64,000 nucleotides of DNA from Rhizobium giardinii bv. giardinii H152 (lineage in GTDB: Bacteria; Pseudomonadota; Alphaproteobacteria; Rhizobiales; Rhizobiaceae): NCBI RefSeq assembly GCF_000379605.1, contig NZ_KB902613.1:118522-182521 (forward strand), given 5' to 3'. This document shows, one piece after another, positions 45,893-54,808 of this stretch. The translations under genes were made by a program, and so were the position numbers. Position 1 is the first letter of the stretch, and each line of letters opens with the position of its first letter. The notes under the pieces were generated by a model. That model saw nothing but the letters and a program-made list of their open reading frames with translations. It was not told the DNA's origin and ran no database searches.

Positions 45893-47026
45893 TTAAAGCC
45901 CCGATGCCTTTGTCAGATTGGTGCGGAAGCGGTCGCGCCGCCGCTGATACTTGCGCGTCATCTCGGCCGAGGCGTGCCCCAGCTGTTTCTGAACATACCG
46001 CTCCTCAATATCGGCCGAGGATGCAAGGCCGGCGCGCAGCGAGTGACCTGAGAACAGCAACGCACGTTCGCCTTCCGGAAGATCGGAACGAACGCCGGCG
46101 GCGAGTGCGGTCTGCTTGACCAGACGGGCGACATGCTTGTCCGAAAGCCGCTCGACGTCGACCGTCTTGTTGTCCTTGAAGATGCGGCGAAAGAGGGGGC
46201 CGCGCGCAATCCGGCCGAAGCGGATCCAGCTCTCGAGGGCAGCAACCGGGCAGGTCTCGCTGGAGGCGCCGCGGCCGACCTCGACCTCGCGCCATCCGGT
46301 TTTGCCGCGCAGCGTCACCAGGACGCCTTGGTCGGGAAAAATCTCGATCCAGCCATGGCCGTCGCTCTTGTCGTCGCGGACGATATCGAGACCGACGATC
46401 TCGGAGCGGCGCAGGCCGCCCGAAAAACCCAGGAGCAGGATGGCCCGGTCGCGCAGGCCCCTCAGATCATGGCCAAGCGTGTTGACCATCGCCTTGATGT
46501 CGTCGCCAAGCACGGCCTCCTTCTGCCGCGGCGGCTTTGCGTGCTTGCGGCGTATGCCGGCGAGCACCGTGGCAATATGCCGGTCGGAGCGATCCATCGG
46601 CACGCCGCGCTGGGTAAAGTTCCAGGCGAGGCCGGAGAGACGTCGCTCGATCGTTGCGACCGAGAGGGCAGGGGTACTGCGTTTCGGACCGCCAGCAGTG
46701 GTGTCGATGACACTACCTGAGGCACAAGCGCCGATGTAGAGGCCGATGACCTGGCTTGACGGCGGCGTGGGCTCAAAACCTTCGCGGCGGCACCAGGCGG
46801 TAAAATGCCGCCAGTCCTTGGCATAGGCGTCGCGGGTGTTTTCGGAACTGGCGGCGTTGGCATAGGCCGTCGCCGTCTCGACCAGCGCTTCCAGCCGCGC
46901 CGGGACACGCGGTATCGGCTGCGTGGCGGGGACTGAGTCGCCCATTTCGCTACCGATATCGACCATACCAGGGAGATCGCCGTCGGTTTCGTCGATTTTG
47001 GGCGTGTTTGTCGGGGGATTTTGCAT
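45893..47026 (-). CDS. Tyrosine site-specific recombinase (XerC/D-like)
   Basis: 377 residues from the ATG at 47026 (a GTG at 47044 is an alternative). The N-terminal SAM-like core-binding domain (about 55-150) has SSENTRDAYAKDWRHFTAWC. The catalytic domain shows GFSGGLRRSEIVGLD (first Arg), GHSLRAGLASSA (His-x-x-Arg), and QLGHASAEMTRKYQRR with the His and nucleophile Tyr. All key residues appear present. A lox-like inverted repeat directly upstream (47045-47079) could be its target. A decayed second recombinase follows. Confidence 0.88.
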   Translation of the reverse strand: MQNPPTNTPKIDETDGDLPGMVDIGSEMGDSVPATQPIPRVPARLEALVETATAYANAASSENTRDAYAKDWRHFTAWCRREGFEPTPPSSQVIGLYIGACASGSVIDTTAGGPKRSTPALSVATIERRLSGLAWNFTQRGVPMDRSDRHIATVLAGIRRKHAKPPRQKEAVLGDDIKAMVNTLGHDLRGLRDRAILLLGFSGGLRRSEIVGLDIVRDDKSDGHGWIEIFPDQGVLVTLRGKTGWREVEVGRGASSETCPVAALESWIRFGRIARGPLFRRIFKDNKTVDVERLSDKHVARLVKQTALAAGVRSDLPEGERALLFSGHSLRAGLASSADIEERYVQKQLGHASAEMTRKYQRRRDRFRTNLTKASGL

Positions 47027-47044
47027 GATTTGGGACGCTATCAC

Positions 47045-47079
47045 TTTATGTCCGATAATGCAATCTTACCGGACATAAA
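47045..47079. repeat. Lox-like inverted repeat between recombinase and DUF1403 gene
   Basis: Arms of 14 bp, TTTATGTCCGATAA (47045-47058) and TTACCGGACATAAA (47066-47079), with one mismatch and a 7-bp asymmetric spacer TGCAATC. This arm-spacer-arm geometry is that of tyrosine-recombinase core sites (13+8+13 in loxP). It lies in the divergent gap between the recombinase and the DUF1403-scpB pair, so it could instead be an operator. No second copy was seen in the window. Confidence 0.6.
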
Positions 47080-47153
47080 CCAAGAGCGACAAGCGGTGCG
47101 GTTTATAGCGAAACTGGTGGCGTAAACTGCGCGTCTTGATTAAGCTCCGTGTC

Positions 47154-48113
47154 ATGGATTCGCGCCTCCGCCCACCGCTCATGACCCCGATCGCGCCTGC
47201 AGCCGTGCTGACCCTGCCGGCCTGGGCGAGCGCGCGCGCCCACGATATGAGCGAGGCGGACGCCGCCTTCGCCGCCGGCATCGCCCTGAAATCCTTGGAC
47301 GATCTGGTGCGCGCCGAACCCGCCTGGGCCGGCTGCTGGCGTCAGCGGCTGGCGTTGAGATGCGCGCAATCCGCCGTGCAACTGCTCGGCCGCAACGAGG
47401 GCGAAGCGGCCTTGCGCGATGCGGTGCTGCTCACCGCTGATGGAGACGATCCCGGCCCGGCGGGAGTCATGCTTTTGGCCTTCCAAAAGCTGGCGGCGAA
47501 GAAGCGGACGATCGGCAGCAAAGTCTTGCAGGAGCTGGCGGACTTGATGGGGTTGCGCCGCGACGGCCTGGACGCGCTCACCGACCTGTTCGATACCGCG
47601 CTGCAGTCGGGCCGCGCCATCCCCTTTGCCGTCGCCGATCTGGTCGCCAAAATCTGTGCCGCCCGCCCCGATGCCGAAATCCTGGCCTGGTGGCTGGCCG
47701 ATCGGCTGCTGGCGGAAAAGCTCGGCTGGCCGTGTGGCGTGCCGCTGCTCATGGGTGAACGCTACGGCGCGGCGTTCAGGACGACCGGCGGCCGGGGGAG
47801 GGTGCGGCCTGGCGAACCCGGTTTTGCCCGGGCGGTGTGCCTGGCGCTCGTATCAGGAACGACGGAAGCCCTGCGGCAGGCCAATGACATCGGCCGGCGG
47901 GCCGAGAGATTGCTGACGGTGGCGCCGAAGCTGCGGACCAAGGGCGCCGGTGTCGTCATCAAAAAACTGCTTGACGAAGACGCTGTGCCAGCCTCGGCCC
48001 CTGGCAGCCATCTCTCGCGCTGGGCGGCAACGCGGCTGTTCGAACGGCTGGAAGGTTTTGGCGCTGTGCGTGAACTCTCCGGCCGATCATCGTTTCGGAT
48101 TTTTGGGCTCTGA
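47154..48113 (+). CDS. DUF1403-family protein
   Basis: 319 residues from the ATG at 47154 (a TTG at 47136 and an ATG at 47181 are alternatives). The protein is Ala/Leu-rich and probably helical, with recognisable DUF1403 segments ([52 protein letters not shown]). No catalytic motif or membrane segment is visible; function is unknown. The scpB gene starts 2 bp after its stop, so the two are an operon. The divergent recombinase and the small C-terminal basic tail point to a DNA-related role. Confidence 0.75.
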   Translation: MDSRLRPPLMTPIAPAAVLTLPAWASARAHDMSEADAAFAAGIALKSLDDLVRAEPAWAGCWRQRLALRCAQSAVQLLGRNEGEAALRDAVLLTADGDDPGPAGVMLLAFQKLAAKKRTIGSKVLQELADLMGLRRDGLDALTDLFDTALQSGRAIPFAVADLVAKICAARPDAEILAWWLADRLLAEKLGWPCGVPLLMGERYGAAFRTTGGRGRVRPGEPGFARAVCLALVSGTTEALRQANDIGRRAERLLTVAPKLRTKGAGVVIKKLLDEDAVPASAPGSHLSRWAATRLFERLEGFGAVRELSGRSSFRIFGL

Positions 48114-48115
48114 CG

Positions 48116-48808
48116 ATGGCCGGAGCGAACGCAACGAGGGGAGGGAGGAGGAACACGACGAAGTCGGAGGACAATGTCCTCCTCGATCGCGAACTCGAGG
48201 ACCTGCCGCCGGAACTGCGTTGGCGGGAGTGGATGCTCAGGGTGGAAGCGGTGATCTTTGCTGCCGCCGAGCCGGTCAGCCGCGAAACGCTGGCGCGCGT
48301 GGTCGGCCGGGATTGCAGCATCGATCTTCTGATCGACGATCTGCGCGAGGAATTGCGGTCGCGTCCGTATGATATCGCTGCCGTCGCCGGCGGCTGGCAG
48401 CATCGAAGCCGCTCGGCTTATGCGTCCGCGATCCGCGCCTCGCAGGCGCCAACGCGGTCATCCTCGGTCGCAACTGCGTTATCGGAGCAGGAGGCGGCGG
48501 TGCTGGCGGCGATCGCCTACCTGCAGCCGGTCACCCGCGGCGAGCTCTCCACCATGTTCGGCAAGGAGGTCAGCCGCGACACGATCGCCGGCCTTCGTGA
48601 CGCCGCCTTCATCAGTTCTGGCCCGCGCAGTCCGACACCCGGCGCGCCTTACACCTATGTAACGACCAAACAGTTTCTGTCGGTGTTCGGTCTCGAAACG
48701 CTGCGCGACCTGCCCGACATCGAGCGGCTGGAAGATGCCGGGCTGCTCAGTCGAAAGGAACTGACATCAGATTCATTCGAAGGAACAGAGAGTGACCTTG
48801 ATCACTAG
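48116..48808 (+). CDS. scpB: Plasmid-borne ScpB (SMC-Scp complex subunit)
   Basis: 230 residues with the ScpB tandem winged-helix pattern: LRVEAVIFAAAEPVSRETLARVVG (about 40-63), YDIAAVAGGWQHRSR (first wing), LSEQEAAVLAAIAYLQPVTRGELS (about 121-144), and TTKQFLSVFGLETLRDLPDIE. ScpB normally binds ScpA and SMC in chromosome condensation. Here neither ScpA nor SMC is nearby and the partner is a DUF1403 protein. Residues 1-35 are a charged extension absent from typical ScpB. A role in plasmid segregation or recombination is inferred. Confidence 0.8.
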   Translation: MAGANATRGGRRNTTKSEDNVLLDRELEDLPPELRWREWMLRVEAVIFAAAEPVSRETLARVVGRDCSIDLLIDDLREELRSRPYDIAAVAGGWQHRSRSAYASAIRASQAPTRSSSVATALSEQEAAVLAAIAYLQPVTRGELSTMFGKEVSRDTIAGLRDAAFISSGPRSPTPGAPYTYVTTKQFLSVFGLETLRDLPDIERLEDAGLLSRKELTSDSFEGTESDLDH

Positions 48809-49129
48809 GCGCCATCGAAGACGGACACAGCACGTAAAATTAAATATAGGCTGTGAAAACGTCACGATTGTTACTTATAGAATATCGATGGTGAGAAAAC
48901 GGTCTCGAAGAGACCTGGTATAATAAACTATAACTGCAAGATAACGTTGATTTCACAAATCATTTACGATGGTTTCAACTTTGGATCTGTTAAAATTACC
49001 CATCTCAAGTCGGCTGCGGCCGATTTCGGACGCCGGCGCCGCCCTGACGCGTCTAGACGACGCATCGCCCGCTCGCCAGTCGGGCGAGGGTGGATCGAAC
49101 GATAACTTCTCGGCAAAGAACCGCCAGGC
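48809..49129. other. AT-rich spacer after scpB with a short hairpin
   Basis: 321 bp, with AT-rich sequence at about 48835-49010 unlike its neighbours. GGTCTC-GAA-GAGACC at 48901-48915 forms a perfect 6-bp stem, not followed by a T-run. No coding frame recognised. It separates the plasmid maintenance module from the catabolic right arm. Confidence 0.45.
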
Positions 49130-49759
49130 TTAGTTGACGATGGTCGCTTCGGTGGCGCTGCGGATCTCGCCGTCGCTCACGCCCTCGGCAAGCTCGACCA
49201 GCTTCAGTCCGCCCTCGACGACGTCGAGCACACCGAGATTGGTGATGATCCGATCGACGACGCTTTGTCCGGTGAGCGGCAGGGTGCAGGCCTTCAGCAC
49301 CTTGGATTCGCCGGCCTTGTTCGTGTGGTCCATGACGACGACCACTCGCTTGACGCCGGCAACGAGATCCATTGCGCCACCCATGCCCTTGACGAGCTTG
49401 CCGGGGATCATCCAGTTGGCGAGGTCGCCGTTCTCAGCCACTTCCATGGCGCCGAGGATCGCCATGGCGATCTTGCCGCCGCGGATCATCGCGAAGCTCT
49501 GCGCTGAATCGAAGAAGGCCGAATCCGGCAGTGCCGTCACCGTCTGCTTGCCGGCATTGATGAGATCGGCATCGATCTGGTCCTCGGTCGGAAAGGGACC
49601 GATGCCGAGCAAGCCGTTCTCCGATTGCAGCGTCACATGGACGCCTTCAGGGATGTAGTTCGCGACTAGCGTCGGAATGCCGATGCCGAGATTGACGTAG
49701 GTTCCGTCTTGAAGTTCGCTGGCAGCACGCGCCGCCATCTGGTGTCTGTCCCAGGCCAT
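49130..49759 (-). CDS. scoB: 3-oxoacid CoA-transferase, subunit B
   Basis: 209 residues. Features of the beta subunit are visible: [19 protein letters not shown] near the N-terminus, [12 protein letters not shown] with the catalytic Glu, and [19 protein letters not shown]. With subunit A it moves CoA from succinyl-CoA to acetoacetate (or 3-oxoadipate). A purine-rich ribosome site precedes the ATG. It is 18 bp downstream of subunit A. Context with a 3-hydroxybutyrate-type SDR and a keto-acid cleavage enzyme favours acetoacetate. Confidence 0.9.
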   Translation of the reverse strand: MAWDRHQMAARAASELQDGTYVNLGIGIPTLVANYIPEGVHVTLQSENGLLGIGPFPTEDQIDADLINAGKQTVTALPDSAFFDSAQSFAMIRGGKIAMAILGAMEVAENGDLANWMIPGKLVKGMGGAMDLVAGVKRVVVVMDHTNKAGESKVLKACTLPLTGQSVVDRIITNLGVLDVVEGGLKLVELAEGVSDGEIRSATEATIVN

Positions 49760-49777
49760 GTCTCTTCTCCCTGCCCT

Positions 49778-50476
49778 TCAAGCCGCCGCGCGCGTCGTGC
49801 GCTGTTCGATGCGTTTCTCGTGCTGGCCCTGGATCAGGCGGTGCACATAGATCCCCGGCACATGGATATGGTCGGGATCGAGGCTGCCGACCGGCACGAT
49901 CTCCTCGACTTCGGCGACGCAGATCCTGCCGCAGGTGGCGGCCGGCGGATTGAAGTTGCGAGCCGTCTTGCGGAAGACCAGATTGCCCGACGTGTCGGCC
50001 TTCCAGGCCTTGACGATCGACAGGTCAGCGACGATGGCGGTCTCGAGAACGTAGGTCTCGTCGTTGAAGGTCTTTGTCTCCTTGCCCTCGGCAACGACGG
50101 TGCCAACACCGGTCTTGGTATAGAAGCCGGCTATGCCGGCGCCACCGGCGCGCATGCGCTCGGCCAGCGTTCCTTGCGGATTGAACTCGAGCTCCAGTTC
50201 GCCGCTGAGATACTGGCGCATGAACTCGGCGTTCTCGCCGACGTAAGACGAGATCATCTTCCTGATCTGCTTGGTCTTCAGCAGCACGCCGAGGCCGAAG
50301 TCATCGACACCGCAGTTGTTCGAGGCGATCGTCAGCTCTTTGGTGCCCGCCTCACGAATCGCGCTGATTAACAGTTCCGGTATGCCGCAAAGGCCGAAGC
50401 CGCCTGCAGCGATGAACATTCCGTCAGACAAGAGCCCGTCAAGTGCTGAAGCAGGGCTGCTGAATACCTTTTGCAC
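49778..50476 (-). CDS. scoA: 3-oxoacid CoA-transferase, subunit A
   Basis: 232 residues from a GTG at 50476 with GGAG nine bases before. The alpha-subunit pattern is present: GMFIAAGGFGLCGIPELLI, TIASNNCGVDDFGLG, and GKETKTFNDETYVLETA. It forms the heteromeric CoA-transferase with the downstream subunit. Acetoacetate freed by the carnitine-type pathway upstream could be activated to acetoacetyl-CoA here. The gap of 147 bp to the permease gene allows a separate promoter. Confidence 0.9.
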   Translation of the reverse strand: MQKVFSSPASALDGLLSDGMFIAAGGFGLCGIPELLISAIREAGTKELTIASNNCGVDDFGLGVLLKTKQIRKMISSYVGENAEFMRQYLSGELELEFNPQGTLAERMRAGGAGIAGFYTKTGVGTVVAEGKETKTFNDETYVLETAIVADLSIVKAWKADTSGNLVFRKTARNFNPPAATCGRICVAEVEEIVPVGSLDPDHIHVPGIYVHRLIQGQHEKRIEQRTTRAAA

Positions 50477-50623
50477 GTCATCACTCCAATCTAGTTTCTA
50501 ATCAGGCACGCTCATCGAAATCGCCCGATGGGTGACAAAGGTAATCCGTCCACCAAACGGCTCCGGAACACGCCGTGATGATTTGACGCGAGTTCGCTGG
50601 AACCAACTTGCCGAATTGCGGAC

Positions 50624-51301
50624 TTACATAGCTGTTCGTTTTCTGATCGCAGCGAGCGCCAGATCGATAAGGCCGACCATGAGCAAGTAGAAGACGGCAG
50701 CGGCGATGTAAGGAGAGATGTTGTCAGAAAAAATCTTGCCATAGGATCGAGCGTTGCTCAACACATCGGAAACGGCGATCGCACTTGCAAGCGACGTTGC
50801 TTTGAGCGTGAACACCAACTCGTTCCCAATTGTCATGACCGAGTTGCGAAATGCGATCGGTAAAACTACGCGCCGAAGGGCCATCCCTTCGCTCATACCG
50901 ACGGCCATGCAAGCCTCGACTTGCCCCGGTGTCACTGATTTGATCCCACCTCGGAGAACCTCTGCCAGATATGCCGCGTTATTCAAGCTGAACCCGAGCA
51001 CCGCAATCGCAAATGAGTACCGAAAAAATACGTCCCACAGCGGCCCGTGTCGGATGACGCCGACTGTCGGCAAGGCGTAGTACAAGAAGTAAAGCAGCGT
51101 TAGAAGTGGAATAGCCCGAAACGAGAATGTGAATGCTACGCCGGACCAGCTCAAGACAGGGTTGTCGCTGTTCGAGAGCACCGCCACGCCGGTGCCTAGG
51201 GCCAGCCCGAAGACCATTGCAAGCGTGGTGAGTGCGATTGTGATCGGGATCCCACGTGCAACTGCGAGCCAGAGTTCAGAATGGAAAAGAAGATCAAACA
51301 T
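50624..51301 (-). CDS. Amino-acid-type ABC transporter permease (second subunit)
   Basis: 225 residues from the ATG at 51301, which overlaps the preceding stop (TGATG); a GTG one codon earlier is possible. Hydrophobic segments and the HisMQ/GlnP EAA-loop (GQVEACMAVGMSEGMALRRVVLPIAFRN) are clear. It forms a heteromeric inner-membrane channel with the permease encoded at 51301-51954. Substrate is probably a polar amino acid or quaternary amine, by operon context. Confidence 0.87.
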   Translation of the reverse strand: MFDLLFHSELWLAVARGIPITIALTTLAMVFGLALGTGVAVLSNSDNPVLSWSGVAFTFSFRAIPLLTLLYFLYYALPTVGVIRHGPLWDVFFRYSFAIAVLGFSLNNAAYLAEVLRGGIKSVTPGQVEACMAVGMSEGMALRRVVLPIAFRNSVMTIGNELVFTLKATSLASAIAVSDVLSNARSYGKIFSDNISPYIAAAVFYLLMVGLIDLALAAIRKRTAM

Positions 51302-51954
51302 CACAGTTGCTTTGCAGTTTCGAGCCGGCGCTGGAAGATGGTCAAAATCGCAGATACGGCGAGGTAGATTGCCGCTGCATATCCAAACGCCGCAAGTGGA
51401 TCATGGGTGGCGCCCGAAACGATCTGCGCTCGGCGGGTTAGTTCCGTGACGCCGATGGCGGAGGCGATTGCCGTCAACTTGATGACGACCAACAGCAAAC
51501 TTCCCAAGCTGGGAGCAGCGAGACGAAGCATCAACGGAATCGCGATGCGAACATTGATGAGATATCCCGGCATACCAACAGCATGTGCCGCTTCAAGCAA
51601 GCCGCGAGGAACCGCTCGATAAGCGTCCGAGAAAATTTGGCAGGCGTAGGAACCAATCTGTACGCCAAAGGCGAGTAGCGCCGCGGCAAATGGGCTCAGG
51701 TCTGGAATTCCGACGGAGCGGGTAAACGCGATCGAGCCGTAGTAGGTTAAGAGGATAGTCAGCAATTCCGGAAGAGCGCGGAATACGCTGATGTAGATCG
51801 CAATAAGGAGCTTAACGAACCCCGATGAGTGATCGCGGATAAGTGCCAGCACCAAGCCGAGCGCAGCTGCCGCAACAAACGACGAGCCGCCCAACGCAAC
51901 GGATGCGATAATCCCTTGGGCCAGATAAGGTAGATAGTCTGTCGTAGTAAACAC
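51301..51954 (-). CDS. Amino-acid-type ABC transporter permease (first subunit)
   Basis: 217 residues with about five membrane segments. The EAA-loop is visible as VPRGLLEAAHAVGMPGYLINVRIAIPLMLRL. It belongs to the HisM/HisQ class and pairs with the next gene, overlapping its start. The dehydrogenase gene upstream ends 39 bp away on the same strand, which ties transport to catabolism of the substrate. Confidence 0.87.
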   Translation of the reverse strand: MFTTTDYLPYLAQGIIASVALGGSSFVAAAALGLVLALIRDHSSGFVKLLIAIYISVFRALPELLTILLTYYGSIAFTRSVGIPDLSPFAAALLAFGVQIGSYACQIFSDAYRAVPRGLLEAAHAVGMPGYLINVRIAIPLMLRLAAPSLGSLLLVVIKLTAIASAIGVTELTRRAQIVSGATHDPLAAFGYAAAIYLAVSAILTIFQRRLETAKQL

Positions 51955-51993
51955 GAGGAGCTGCCTTTGGCTGATGTTTCCTGGCGGTCTAGT

Positions 51994-52956
51994 TCATGCC
52001 GAAGCATGCCTTTTCACTAGCGTTTCCAAGGCTTTTCGAAGGGCGATCACGCCCGAGTTCCTGAGGTCAAGAAGCGGGCTCTGTCCCCCTGATCCAATTT
52101 CTTCTTGCACTTCTTGTGCATAGGCTGCGATCAACGGCTCAGGATCGAACTCTGCATTCGCGACGAAACCGCCTTTGATCTCGTCTACCAACCCCTTGAC
52201 GAAACCCTCATACATAGACGGGTTTTGGGTACCCAGGTAGAAGACACTGGACGGCCCCATCACGGCCCAACGAAGCGCCGGGCCAGCCGCGATCGCGCGG
52301 TCGATCGTTTCCAAATCCGCCACCCCTTGGGAATAGATATAAAATATTTCCTTCAGAACGGCTGCCTGTATGCGATTTCCGATGTAACCTTCGATCTCGC
52401 GCTTGAGTTCTACGACTTCACATCCGGTTGATGTATAAAACCCTGCTGCAGCCTTTGCGGCGGCAGTCGCGTTTTCGCCTCCCGCGATCTCAACCAAAGG
52501 GATCAGGTAGGGCGGATTGAACGGGTGACCGATGATAATTCGCTCAGGCGCCTTGGCCATCGATCGCAAGTCTTTTGCCAGGAAGCCCGCTGAACTCGAT
52601 GCAATGATAGCGTCTTCGGGTGCAAAGGCGGTGATTTCCTGGAAGAGAGCTATCTTCTGGCTCAAGACTTCCGGGGAGCTTTCCTGAACGAACTTCGCTC
52701 CGCGAAGCGCATCTTGCAAGCTCGTCGTGAATTTTACCCGCTCCAGGCTCGCGTTTGGTGACAGCCCAAGCTCCTCCAGCGCCGGCATCGCTCGCTCCAG
52801 ATAGCCGTCAAGCCATTCTTTCCGCTCGAGTACCGGATCGTAAACCACGACGTCCAGCCCGGCGCGCATAAAGTGCGCAGCCCATCCGGCTCCGATATTT
52901 CCAGCGCCTATGCAAACGACGCTTTCGAAACGCTTCTCCGAGAACTGCGCACTCAT
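51994..52956 (-). CDS. 3-hydroxyacyl-CoA dehydrogenase-fold enzyme, carnitine-dehydrogenase-like
   Basis: 320 residues. The NAD motif VVCIGAGNIGAGWAAHFMRAG is at about 13-33. ASSSAGFLAKDL and GHPFNPPYLIPLVEI are the active-site segments of the carnitine dehydrogenase/lambda-crystallin subgroup. LEIGGATE-type sequence is replaced by EIAGGENA. L-carnitine dehydrogenase oxidises carnitine to 3-dehydrocarnitine. The keto-acid cleavage enzyme encoded at 54809 would take the next step. L-gulonate or another 3-hydroxyacid remain possible substrates. Confidence 0.78.
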   Translation of the reverse strand: MSAQFSEKRFESVVCIGAGNIGAGWAAHFMRAGLDVVVYDPVLERKEWLDGYLERAMPALEELGLSPNASLERVKFTTSLQDALRGAKFVQESSPEVLSQKIALFQEITAFAPEDAIIASSSAGFLAKDLRSMAKAPERIIIGHPFNPPYLIPLVEIAGGENATAAAKAAAGFYTSTGCEVVELKREIEGYIGNRIQAAVLKEIFYIYSQGVADLETIDRAIAAGPALRWAVMGPSSVFYLGTQNPSMYEGFVKGLVDEIKGGFVANAEFDPEPLIAAYAQEVQEEIGSGGQSPLLDLRNSGVIALRKALETLVKRHASA

Positions 52957-52986
52957 TTCGACCTCGATTCCAGCTAGAGCGACAGA

Positions 52987-53769
52987 TCAATTGCCGAGGA
53001 TGTTTCTACCGAAGTACTTTTGGGAGATCTGGTCGTACTTTCCATTCTTCACGATCGTATCCAGTGCGATCTTCAGCTTCTCGGCCCATTTGTCGTCGCC
53101 CTTGCGAAGCATGAAACCCTGTCCTTCGCCAAAATAGTCGGGATTGCGAACACTTTCGCCGACCATCTTGAGAGCATCAGGCTGCTTCCTTGCGTAGGCG
53201 TAGTACAGCTGATTTTCATCGCCAAATACTGCATCGACCCTGCCAGTGCTCAGATCGAGAATGGCATCATTGACTTGCTCATACGGCTGGATGGTTGCGT
53301 ACTTCGAGAAAGTGTCATTCGTATACTTTACAGTGCCCCCAGAACCTTTCTCGATCCCGATGGTCTTACCCTTGAGCGTCGCTTCAGTCCCATCAATCTC
53401 TGAATTTGCCGGGACAATAAACCGGAAAGTCGGCCTGATGTACGGACCGACCATCGTGAACTTCTCCAAGCGCTCCTTGGTCATGGCATAGGTATTGATC
53501 AGCGCGTCGATCTGACCTGACTGCAAGGCAGAGATTGACCCATCGTAAGGGATTGGTTGGATATCGCATGTCACATCGATAGCCTCGCAAAGCGCGGTGG
53601 AAATCTCGAAGTCAAACCCGGTCAGCGTTCCATCCGGGGTTTGGAATGAAAAGGGTTCGTAAAGCGGGTCCATACCGACTTTGAGCGTATCCTTTGCTTC
53701 AGCAACCTGTGTTGCCATCGCAAGGGCCCCGGCCAATCCAATCACCGCCAATAGCTTTTGCATTTTCAT
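52987..53769 (-). CDS. Amino-acid-type periplasmic substrate-binding protein
   Basis: 260 residues with a Sec signal (KLLAVIGLAGALAMATQVAEA). The mature part has the family-3 solute-binding pattern (LKVGMDPLYEPFSFQTPDG, LTGFDFEISTALCEAI, and VDAVFGDENQLYYA). The ligand carboxylate-binding Asp/Arg region is present, but the expected conserved Arg of amino acid binders is not obvious by eye. Encoded between the ATPase and dehydrogenase genes. Ligand is uncertain: a polar amino acid or carnitine-like compound. Confidence 0.85.
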   Translation of the reverse strand: MKMQKLLAVIGLAGALAMATQVAEAKDTLKVGMDPLYEPFSFQTPDGTLTGFDFEISTALCEAIDVTCDIQPIPYDGSISALQSGQIDALINTYAMTKERLEKFTMVGPYIRPTFRFIVPANSEIDGTEATLKGKTIGIEKGSGGTVKYTNDTFSKYATIQPYEQVNDAILDLSTGRVDAVFGDENQLYYAYARKQPDALKMVGESVRNPDYFGEGQGFMLRKGDDKWAEKLKIALDTIVKNGKYDQISQKYFGRNILGN

Positions 53770-53804
53770 GAGCTGTTCCTTCCGTTTTGTTGTGGTTTTA
53801 GACT

Positions 53805-54599
53805 TTAGTGCCGCATGCGCGCCAGGAACCGCTGAAGTTCCTCGGACTTCGGGGATGCGATGAGATCCCGAGGCGGGCCTTCTTCCTCGACGAGTCCTTT
53901 TCGCAGAAAAATCATCTTGCTTGAGACGTCACGTGCAAAGGCGATCTCGTGCGTGACGATCAGCATCGTCCTTCCTTCCTTCGCGAGGTCGGTCATGACC
54001 GCAAGGACCTCTCCCACCAGTTCTGGATCCAACGCCGATGTTGGCTCATCGAAGAGGAGGACGTCGGGGTTCATCGCGAGGGCACGCGCGATTGCCACCC
54101 GCTGCTGCTGTCCGCCTGAGAGCTGAGATGGCCGATAATCCGCTCTTTCCGACAGACCAACGCGGGCGAGAAGATCGAGGGCGCGGGATCGCGCAGCTTT
54201 TGGCGGTTCTTTCAGGACTCGAACCGGGCCTTCCATGACATTTTCTGCCGCCGTCATGTGTGGCCAGAGGTTGAAGGATTGGAAGACCATCCCCACTTCG
54301 CGACGCAGTTGACGCAATTTCTGTTTGCTCGCCCGAGAGCGACTAAGGGCATCGGATGCCTGATGGGTTTCACCCCGAATGGTGACCGTCCCGCCCGTTG
54401 GAATTTCGAGAAAGTTCAAACAGCGCAGGAAGGTGGATTTTCCTGAGCCAGACGCACCGATCAAGCTGATCACATCGCCACGCTTCGCTTCCAAAGAAAT
54501 TCCGCGAAGAACCTCGATGTTCGCGAAATGCTTTTCAATCTTGTCAGCGCGCAGCACGAAGCCGGTGTCGAGAGCCTTGATGTTGGAGTTCATCTGCAT
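53805..54599 (-). CDS. Amino-acid-type ABC transporter ATPase
   Basis: 264 residues from the ATG at 54599 (GAGGGAAC upstream). Walker A IGASGSGKSTFLRCLN, Q-loop VFQSFNLWPHMT, signature LSGGQQQRVAIARALA, Walker B VLLFDEPTSALDP and switch His IVTHEIAFA are all present. It groups with HisP/GlnQ. It energises the permease pair at 50624-51954. First gene of the transporter/dehydrogenase operon, or second if the cleavage enzyme gene 209 bp upstream is co-transcribed. Confidence 0.9.
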   Translation of the reverse strand: MQMNSNIKALDTGFVLRADKIEKHFANIEVLRGISLEAKRGDVISLIGASGSGKSTFLRCLNFLEIPTGGTVTIRGETHQASDALSRSRASKQKLRQLRREVGMVFQSFNLWPHMTAAENVMEGPVRVLKEPPKAARSRALDLLARVGLSERADYRPSQLSGGQQQRVAIARALAMNPDVLLFDEPTSALDPELVGEVLAVMTDLAKEGRTMLIVTHEIAFARDVSSKMIFLRKGLVEEEGPPRDLIASPKSEELQRFLARMRH

Positions 54600-54808
54600 T
54601 TTGTTCCCTCGTCTCCAAGTAGCCAAGGTACATTGAGGCCCTTAGATGATTTGTTTTTGCAGCTAATTTCAGCGGCAACTTTAACACCAGTACGCACACC
54701 GGAAAGGTAGATTATCGAATTAATTCATTCACAATGTGAATGAAAAAGACCGCGCTTCGCTGGTACCTGCCATGGCGCCGCGGTCCATATTCACAGCGTG
54801 TGCGCCTC

